50,786 nt of DNA from Stachybotrys elegans (lineage: Eukaryota; Ascomycota; Sordariomycetes; Hypocreales; Stachybotryaceae), in contig JAGPNK010000048.1 in NCBI GenBank assembly GCA_020746835.1, positions 1 to 50,786 of the forward strand, in the 5' to 3' direction. Each line of letters begins with the position of its first letter. Position 1 is the stretch's first letter. The notes below the pieces were generated by a model. The model saw only the letters and a program-made list of their open reading frames with translations, searched no databases and was not told the origin of the DNA. The position numbers and the translations under genes are program-made. Shown here piece after piece: positions 44,723-50,786 of the stretch.

Positions 44723-45560
44723 CAAAGAACAGTTAGATTCCCGGGAACTTATAAATTGCTTTTATAGAATAGAAGAATCCAAACTGAAATCAGTCAGCAG
44801 AATCATAGATAGCCGTGCAGAACATACTGCCACACAGAGTTGAATCTGTGGAAGCAAATCCAATGCTAACAAGTCTTCGACTTCCCTTTCCCATTAGACC
44901 CTAACTTAATTTGCTAGAGGTTTCTCTGGAGGGGCTATTCATACTCTAACCCGACTTATCAATGAGACGATACATTTGGTCGTATACAACAGCGACGCGG
45001 CCGAGGCCGCTGCAGGTCTTCCCAACACCGGACTAGAAGATTCGTCCATCTAGGGAAGAGAGTTAGAGTTACTGTAGTGTATACCTTGTCCTGAGTGACA
45101 TTAGTGTAGCAGACGGTAATGACATTGCAAGATTCAACGAATATAGAGCACCTGTACTTGTTCAGCGAGCCTGCCTGCCGCGTTCCCCGTCCACCCGTTC
45201 CCACAGGGCCCCGACCGTGACAGCCACCGGGCTACGTAATTTGTGTTGGCGTGACCTGTGATTGGCTAGATCCACTCTTTTCCTAATTCGGTGACCGCAA
45301 AAATGAAAAGGGTTAGTTTTGACCGCTAAATTCTGATTGGCCAGAACATCGAGAAGTGACGACGAGGTCAATAACTTACCATCGAAATATCAGAGCAACA
45401 AGGCGGGGAAACCGGATAATGAATTGTTCTGAAGTTCTTTAAGACCCTAAAGTATATGAAGATACCACTCTGGATCATTTTATCTTATATTGAGTGTCTA
45501 GTTTGAGGTGGTTTATATATGATAGTGTATAATAGTGTGGGGGATGCTTCGGCTGTTTGC
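44723..45560. other. Spacer, no gene seen
   Basis: Short minus-strand frames (44959-45371) have no domain. Nothing supported. Confidence 0.45.
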
Positions 45561-45566
45561 CGGACC

Positions 45567-45626
45567 CTGCTAACCGGGCATAGCTGCTTTAGTCAGTGGC
45601 GGCCACAACCGAGTAGGAATAGAATT
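45567..45626 (+). repeat. Recurring upstream motif, copy B
   Basis: CCCTGCTAACCGGGC, then GTGGCGGCCACAACCGAGTA and GGAATAGAAT. About 620 bp ahead of the HNH gene, with the LTR-like fragment between. Confidence 0.5.
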
Positions 45627-45628
45627 GA

Positions 45629-45949
45629 TGTGATGATGCTATCTGATGTGATCTGACTGAACTGAACTCCCCGGCGCTCCGTGGGGGCAAGGAGCGACGA
45701 GGCACGGGTCGCCCCGGCGCGCTCCACGGTGTACGGAGAACTATATAGATGGGAAGATTCTACAGAGTATGCCTAGGTAGAAGCCTACCAGCTATCAATA
45801 CAACTTGGTTACCTCGAGTACTATGAACTTCTAGTATCGACCATTACCGGACGTAACAATTGCTCATACGGTAATACGCCCTAGCCATCTGCTAACAACT
45901 AACCCCGATACGCTTCAGACTCAGTCATAGTTAGGAACGAACCGTTACA
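45629..45949 (+). mobile_element. LTR-like fragment (retrotransposon, copy 2)
   Basis: Starts TGTGATGATGC and ends CCGTTACA, the TG...CA form of an LTR, about 320 bp. The internal TATATAGATGGGA and CAATACAACTTGGTTAC blocks match the fragment at 17430-17740. No target duplication is obvious and no internal retroelement genes adjoin, so it is a solo LTR if the call is right. Confidence 0.5.
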
Positions 45950-46245
45950 CATGGCTGGCAGGGCTGCATGACACTGAAGCTGTAGGCAGCTAAAGACCTC
46001 AATAGTATCGGAACAAAGTAATTGCTGTGCGCCGTCACGCAGTCCAGGCCAATGGGAGCCTGTTTACATAGACCCACTCAGATGATGGAAATTATTCCAC
46101 CACCCCACCTAAGTCGGTCCATCAAGGAACTCTTTCAAGGGGACGACTCCTTGGCTTAGGAGTTCTCCTTGGGTTCTATTTCTCCTTTACCGAGCCTGCA
46201 AGGAGTTTCGACCTTTTGCTTCGGTGTTCCGGAAGCAAATCCATC
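45950..46245. promoter_or_regulatory. Upstream region of the HNH gene
   Basis: Spacer that should hold the promoter; pyrimidine-rich stretch near 46165-46195. No specific motif claimed. Confidence 0.35.
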
Positions 46246-47512
46246 ATGGCGGCTCCGTCACACCGTCACCAGTCGTCCCTGGAGGGCGTGATTGACTTTT
46301 CCGCCGCCACACCCTTCGCAAACGAGCAGCAGCGCACGCAGGCTGTTGGCAGGTTCCGTCGCATCGTCGACTACTTCGAAGCCGCCGAGCAGCCGGCTCC
46401 CAGATACGGCGACGGGTACAATCGTCCAGCCCTCGTTCGCCTCACATTCGAACATGCACGCTCGCAAACGTCGCAGGATAGATTCCTTGGGGCCTTTTTC
46501 CGATCTCTCGCCCTCGGGATGCTCGACGACGGCAGTGTCGACGACAGTGTCGACCTGAGCGATGACAGCGTAGTAGCTGATTTCCGCTCACCACTGTTTG
46601 GTTTTGCCGAGTTCCTTATGACTAATTTCTTCCTCCCTCGTATGTCATCATCTTCCAGCCTACTAACCTCCTTCTAACAGATGATTTGGACAGTACGAGC
46701 CTCTACGAACAGGACCCCCCAGCCCTCCCCCGTCTACCACGCTGCGGTTCAGCAAGCCCAAACGCAGGAGGATCAGCAGCGTATAGAACACTTTGTTGGA
46801 ACACCTGAGCGTTTGTCAGCCTTGCGGGGCTCCTGTCTTACCCGCGACCGTCATCGCTGCGTTATTACGCACACCTTCGACATCGCAGAGGCGATGCAAC
46901 GGCTGAGATGGCCTCCGGCTACAGATGATGATGGAAATCCACTCGATATAAGCAGCAATGGAGGTCTGGAGGTGGCGCATATCCTCCCACATGCTCTGAC
47001 AAAGGAGGAGAATGGCGAATTGGTTTGATGCACCCTTTGTGTATTCTAATGGCAACTATGCTAATTCACAGAAGAGCGAGTCCAAAAAATCCGCGATTGC
47101 CATCCTCAACATGTTCGATAGTGGTGTGATGCATATGATCGAAGGTACCGATATGCACAGGCCATACAACGCCATTACCCTTAGCCTCGAAATGCATCAG
47201 CGTTTTGGGCAGTTCCATATCTTCTTCGAGCCAGACACAAACGCACCCCCGCATACCTATCGTATCAACAGCTTCGTCCCTTTCTCAAACCAGTTCCCTG
47301 TTACGAGGACATTATTCATGCACCCGTCCATCGACCCTCCATCGGAGCGGCTCCTCGCACTTCACTCCGCCATTGGCCATATACTCCACCTCTCGGGCGC
47401 TGGTGATTATATACAGGTTATCCTTAAGGACATGGAGGAGGGGGTAGTACGGGGGGATGGGTCAACACAGCTGGGTGATATATTGAGGATCGGCTTGCAA
47501 ATGAGAGGATAG
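46246..47512 (+). CDS. HNH endonuclease-domain protein (387 aa, 3 exons)
   Basis: ATG at 46246 (MAAPSHRHQ). Exons 46246-46639, 46694-47022 and 47072-47512; introns of 54 and 49 nt. In the first intron a TACTAAC branch is followed by two AGs; the second (46693) gives LRASTNRTPQPSP, which matches the family, while the first (46680) leads to early stops. The HNH domain covers about 180-290: CVITHTFD, LEVAHILPHAL (first His), KKSAIAILNMFD (Asn) and LSLEMHQRFGQF (final His), with FEPDTNAPPHTYRI after it. Fungal HNH_2-type proteins of this layout are numerous and mostly uncharacterised; predicted metal-dependent DNA cleavage. The catalytic residues look intact. Confidence 0.8.
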
Positions 47513-48105
47513 GGCTTCCGAGCCCGACCTGTTGGTCTTTGTAGACATCCACCTAGCGATAGATAGAGCCAAACTTGTCTTTACCTATGTCACCCCTACT
47601 CTTCTATTACCAATTGCCGGCTGCCCTAATGGTTGGCTGCCCCGTGTTTGAATCCCAATTCGTCATTAAATCCGGCCCCACTCCTCTACTTTCTCTCGCG
47701 CATTGCGTCGCGTCACGTCGTGTTTTGATCATACATTCTCGCGTTACTATGAGAAGTAAGGTGTGCGGCAGTTTTGTGGGCGGTGGCGGCGCCACGGGCT
47801 CCGCTTCCATAACGAGTTCCTACGGTACTCGGCTGCCTTTGTTCAAAATTACAAATAGGGAGAAGGTGGTGAATTTCATGTTCGGAAGGACGCGTGAGTT
47901 GATGCCTTTTTAAGTCACATTTTTACCGTACTTCTCGAAGATGGCATAGTGATGGAGACTCCTGCATCCAGCTTCCTATCAATCGACCGTCTTTTACAAA
48001 CATGAAAGTGCCTAAAGTCACTGTATCAGTAGAGAACAAAGAGATTGGCGAAGTGGGGTAAAGTACGGGTTAACATTCGGAGCGAGACTCGGTCGCCCAG
48101 CCAAC
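47513..48105. other. Spacer, no secure gene
   Basis: Two small frames (47575-47913 and 47607-47810 opposite) without domains. A tRNA-like GTGTTTGAATCCC near 47645 was examined and rejected. Confidence 0.4.
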
Positions 48106-48165
48106 CCTGCTGCGCATGACTGATTCTATGTAGCGGCGACGACCAAGTACTAAATTAAAATAGAT
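48106..48165 (+). repeat. Recurring upstream motif, copy C
   Basis: CCCTGCTGCGCATG, then TAGCGGCGACGACCAAGTAC and TAAATTAAAAT; the most diverged copy. About 235 bp ahead of the small F-box gene. Confidence 0.4.
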
Positions 48166-48399
48166 GAAACCGAATTACGCCAACGCATACCTCCGCGACA
48201 AATCGACACTACCGCCACTTCAGAAACAAATGGACAGATGCCGGCTCCTCTTCATCGAAACCCGCCTGAGTGAATGTAGGAATGGCCACAGCCCTACCCA
48301 ATGGGGTTTATTCAAGGTTCCCCAAACTGTAAGAGGAGTGCATCGCCATCTGCCTAGGTTCCTTACTCAATAAATCAGCTTTTAGAAGCGCCACAACTG

Positions 48400-48858
48400 A
48401 TGCAGCCCTCGGCACTCCTACTGCTGCCTAATGAGCTACTTCTTCGGATCTTGGCGTATGCTGGCCCAGTCGAGCAATTGTTCCTAGCACTCGCGTGCAA
48501 GCAGTTACTCAAGGTCTCGGCGATGATGAATATTTCCATTCCATCCGCGTTGAAGCATCATGCTTATGCACTAGACTGCCCTGCCCTGCTTGGGATCCTG
48601 CGCTGTTTGCCAAGTCGTGGGCTTTCAAAGAGAAGTTGGGCATTTTGCTGTGACTGCTATCGCTATCGACCTAAGAGGTCGAGCTACTGGTTAAGGATTG
48701 TGGGAAAGCGCTGCATTATGAAGCCCTATTGTGAAATTTTGAAAGATTTCGAAGTGCTTGTGCAACGCTGGAGCAAAGCTGGGTCATCGTCGCATCAGTG
48801 TCCGGAATGCTGGTGTGAAACAAATATCCGCAAATATGGGCATCTATGTCATAGATAG
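48400..48858 (+). CDS. Small F-box protein with Cys-rich C-terminus (152 aa)
   Basis: Single exon, ATG at 48400. Residues 5-45 match an F-box (LLLLPNELLLRILAYAG, then FLALACKQLLKVS). The second half has CCDCYRYRPKRSSYW and HQCPECWCETN with a final LCHR: the C-x2-C...YW pattern that follows the F-box in many ascomycete F-box proteins and may bind zinc. Expected role: substrate receptor of an SCF ubiquitin ligase, binding Skp1 through the F-box. Complete at both ends by the frame. A palindromic element begins a few bases after the stop. Confidence 0.7.
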   Translation: MQPSALLLLPNELLLRILAYAGPVEQLFLALACKQLLKVSAMMNISIPSALKHHAYALDCPALLGILRCLPSRGLSKRSWAFCCDCYRYRPKRSSYWLRIVGKRCIMKPYCEILKDFEVLVQRWSKAGSSSHQCPECWCETNIRKYGHLCHR

Positions 48859-48861
48859 ATA

Positions 48862-48988
48862 CTGTACGTAACAGATAAGCGAATGTAACAGACAAGCGAA
48901 TGTAACATATTAACAGATTAAAGCGGGCGCATACGTGAAATCCCAATCTGTCAAGGTGTTATGTACATTCGCTTATCATGTACGTTAG
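48862..48988. mobile_element. Short inverted-repeat (MITE-like) element
   Basis: The left end (TACGTAACAGATAAGCGAAT) is matched, on the minus strand, by the right end (AACGTACATGATAAGCGAAT). A second direct copy of CAAGCGAATGTAACA follows the left arm. Span about 127 bp. No clear target-site duplication. Confidence 0.6.
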
Positions 48989-49505
48989 ATATTTATTCCG
49001 CTCGGTAGGACCAAGCCTCACAGGGCCACGACGCTAAGTTCAGTTCAATCGTAACAATTGATTGAGTCACCCAAAGGCCTACAGGATTTTCTTCCTCGTC
49101 CGCTGATTTGCTCTTGCCTCGTTTGACTCTGGTTTAGCAGGCATGCTCGAAGGCCCTTTCTCCAAGTGTTCAACATCCTATTCCAGCAGCTGAAGTATGG
49201 CTGACCAGCTTGATGCTGTTCGGTGTTGGTATCGCCGGAGTTGGCCGCTATTTACGGGTTGACTGGGGAGAGGGCAGGGGAAAACCACGAGATAGGCTGA
49301 GCTTCAGATCGCTGACCAACGAACTGACTAGATGAAAGTGTTTTTGAAGGTGACATTAAGGATTTACGACCCCCCTTACTTGCATTTTACGTTGATGCCA
49401 GCCGATAAACGTAATTCCAGCAATCACAAGTTACCTTACAGAAGCGGTCGGTGCCTAGCCAACGTCAACTCCACCTGAAAGTGCGCAATACACGGGTACC
49501 TGCCA
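48989..49505. other. Spacer, no gene seen
   Basis: No open frame of note; its right part is the distal upstream region of the chromodomain gene. Confidence 0.45.
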
Positions 49506-49507
49506 AT

Positions 49508-49580
49508 GCCGCTAACCAGGCCTAGTCACTTTATCTAGCACTAGTGGCTACAACTGAACAGGAAAACAATCTCACCATTT
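49508..49580 (+). repeat. Recurring upstream motif, copy D
   Basis: CCGCTAACCAGGC, then TAGTGGCTACAACTGAACAG and GAAAACAAT. About 170 bp ahead of the chromodomain gene's start codon. Confidence 0.5.
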
Positions 49581-49743
49581 TTCACCAGACCACGGCCATC
49601 ATATCATTCTTGCGCCCGCTGGCTTTGTATCTGCGTCCGGGTGTCCGCACAGTTCCAGCCGTTCTCTTCCGTTGGCAAGACCTCGCATTCGTCTTTGACT
49701 CACACCAGCCTTCGCATACTCCCCTCGTAGCCGGCTGCCAAAT

Positions 49744-50786
49744 ATGGCGAATGTGCCCAACAACAGCCTACCCCAACGGGGTCTGTTCAGCCCAAATATC
49801 CGAATCGGCCGTGATGGCTCGTCCACCTCGCCTAGCCCGCCAGGCAAAATCGCGATCCAAACGCTATTGGCGCCCATGGCCCAAATAGATTCCCCAACCG
49901 CCGGACCTGACAGCCCCGTCGCGGAGGGTCCCGGTGTTGTAACCGAAGGGACAGTCACCCCCAGCATATCAAGTCCAACCCTACTTGGGGCTATCGGGAG
50001 CAGGATTGTCGGCGCGCTCACAGGAAGGGGTCCTTTGGGCTCGGCAAGCCCAAGTAGCGTCCCGGTCGCGAGCCGTAGGCGGTCGATTGATGAGGTGGAA
50101 GACACGGCCGTGAAGCTCAACAACCAACCAAAAGGCCTCCCAAGGGCTGCTGACTTGCGAGCAAGGGAGGCCGCCTCGAACTCACCTACCTTCACGGACT
50201 GTAGCGTGTCCTCCAGCAATGGGTTAGGGACCTCCTCTGTACCCGCGAAGTCTTCCACTCGACCCAAGCAGGTTCTCACACCCGCGCAAAAGGCCATCAA
50301 GCCAACTGAGGCCAAGCCATCACCCCCGTCGCGTCAGCAGCGCGTAACCAAGTTGGACGTTGCGGGAGCCGCGCCGGGAAGCAAATCCGTGGCGGCGAAG
50401 CCTGACAGCGTAGATACAAGCAACATCCTGAGTAAATTCGAGATTGATAAAATTGTTGGTTATCGCCACGACGCTGATGATCCCACCCTCCTTGACGTTC
50501 GAGTCTCCTGGAAGAGCGACGATCCTGCTGGCGACTTCACCTGGGAACCCGAATCCAGTGTGCAAGAAGACGCGCCTGACGTTCTCTTCCGGTACTGGCG
50601 CACATTCAAGGGCGGCCGGTCCTCCGTGCTGAAGGATCCCGACATGTGGCATATCCTTCGTATTGAGAAGCATCGGATTATCCGGGACACAAACGAGGTC
50701 GAGCTGCACGTCGCGTGGATCGGATCGACGCAGCGTTCGTGGGAGCCAGAGGAGTCAGTCGCAGAATATGCCAAGGAACATCTGGA
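49744..50786 (+). CDS. Tandem chromodomain protein, 5' part (runs off the window)
   Basis: The frame is open from ATG at 49744 to the last base, 347 codons without a stop. Residues 1-225 are low complexity, Ser/Pro-rich and basic (a likely disordered region). From about 231 one chromodomain-like unit reads KFEIDKIVGYRH, LLDVRVSWKS, FTWEPESSVQEDAPDVLFRY; a second from about 302 reads WHILRIEKHR, ELHVAWIGS, RSWEPEESVAEYAKEHL. Each has the aromatic-rich W-x-P-E-x-x-V hallmark (here TWEPE and SWEPE) of domains that bind methylated histone tails. The rest of the gene is outside, so further domains are unknown. Nuclear chromatin role is inferred. The minus-strand frame 49599-50315 is a shadow. Confidence 0.75.
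   Translation, partial: MANVPNNSLPQRGLFSPNIRIGRDGSSTSPSPPGKIAIQTLLAPMAQIDSPTAGPDSPVAEGPGVVTEGTVTPSISSPTLLGAIGSRIVGALTGRGPLGSASPSSVPVASRRRSIDEVEDTAVKLNNQPKGLPRAADLRAREAASNSPTFTDCSVSSSNGLGTSSVPAKSSTRPKQVLTPAQKAIKPTEAKPSPPSRQQRVTKLDVAGAAPGSKSVAAKPDSVDTSNILSKFEIDKIVGYRHDADDPTLLDVRVSWKSDDPAGDFTWEPESSVQEDAPDVLFRYWRTFKGGRSSVLKDPDMWHILRIEKHRIIRDTNEVELHVAWIGSTQRSWEPEESVAEYAKEHL

Noticed and set aside
47600..47700. tRNA-like T-loop (GTGTTTGAATCCC)
   Set aside because: No matching acceptor stem, D-arm or anticodon arm can be paired on either strand.
49599..50315. Minus-strand frame (238 codons) over the chromodomain gene
   Set aside because: Opposite frame is continuous, carries two chromodomains and runs off the edge; this one has no domain.

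Overview
The window reads as nuclear DNA of a filamentous ascomycete, most likely a member of the Eurotiales (Aspergillus/Penicillium-like); the order-level placement is inference. The support is short spliceosomal introns (49-107 nt) with GTANGT-type donors and TACTGAC/TACTAAC branch sites, fungal-type BTB, F-box, C2H2, HNH and PD-(D/E)XK families, and gene-poor stretches full of relics and repeats. There are no operons. It looks like an accessory, repeat-rich compartment: about half the coding traces are broken, and most intact genes belong to families that expand in dispensable fungal DNA.

Layout, left to right. 0-3.5 kb: the C-terminal end of an RNase H gene, two decayed gene relics and an intact BTB protein. 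6-7 kb: a C2H2 zinc-finger protein. 8.5-9 kb: the 3' part of an ADGF/CECR1-type adenosine deaminase. 10.7-12.3 kb: a well-preserved four-exon BAH-PHD chromatin reader resembling Neurospora EPR-1. 15.3-16.3 kb: a second BTB gene. 17.2-17.7 kb: a roughly 210-bp TTTA microsatellite beside an LTR-like fragment. 18.3-19.6 kb: a frameshifted propeller/lectin-like gene. 20.9-23.0 kb: a frameshifted ankyrin gene. 23.5-24.7 kb: a third BTB gene. 25.1-26.7 kb: a PD-(D/E)XK nuclease-like gene. 27.1-27.7 kb: a truncated C2H2 pseudogene. 28.3-29.8 kb: a truncated flavin monooxygenase pseudogene.

The centrepiece is an apparently complete Helitron-like rolling-circle transposon of about 10.4 kb (about 29.998-40.424 kb). 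On the minus strand it carries a 2,339-residue Rep-helicase in three exons with all key motifs present. A divergent plus-strand accessory gene has two OB-fold-like segments and a Ser/Pro-rich tail. A 16-nt motif appears as a four-unit tandem array at one end and as a single inverted copy at the other.

Right of the element are an unidentified gene relic, a second PD-(D/E)XK nuclease-like gene (40.9-42.3 kb), a two-exon F-box-like gene (43.4-44.6 kb), an LTR-like fragment, an HNH-endonuclease gene (46.2-47.5 kb), a small F-box gene (48.4-48.9 kb) and the 5' end of a tandem-chromodomain gene that runs off the window (49.7 kb onward). A degenerate motif of about 65 bp recurs upstream of all four of these plus-strand genes. 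A separate repeat of about 180 bp occurs three times around the ankyrin, BTB and C2H2 genes. The genes form no evident pathway; what unites them is nuclease, chromatin and protein-interaction families in a region shaped by transposons.
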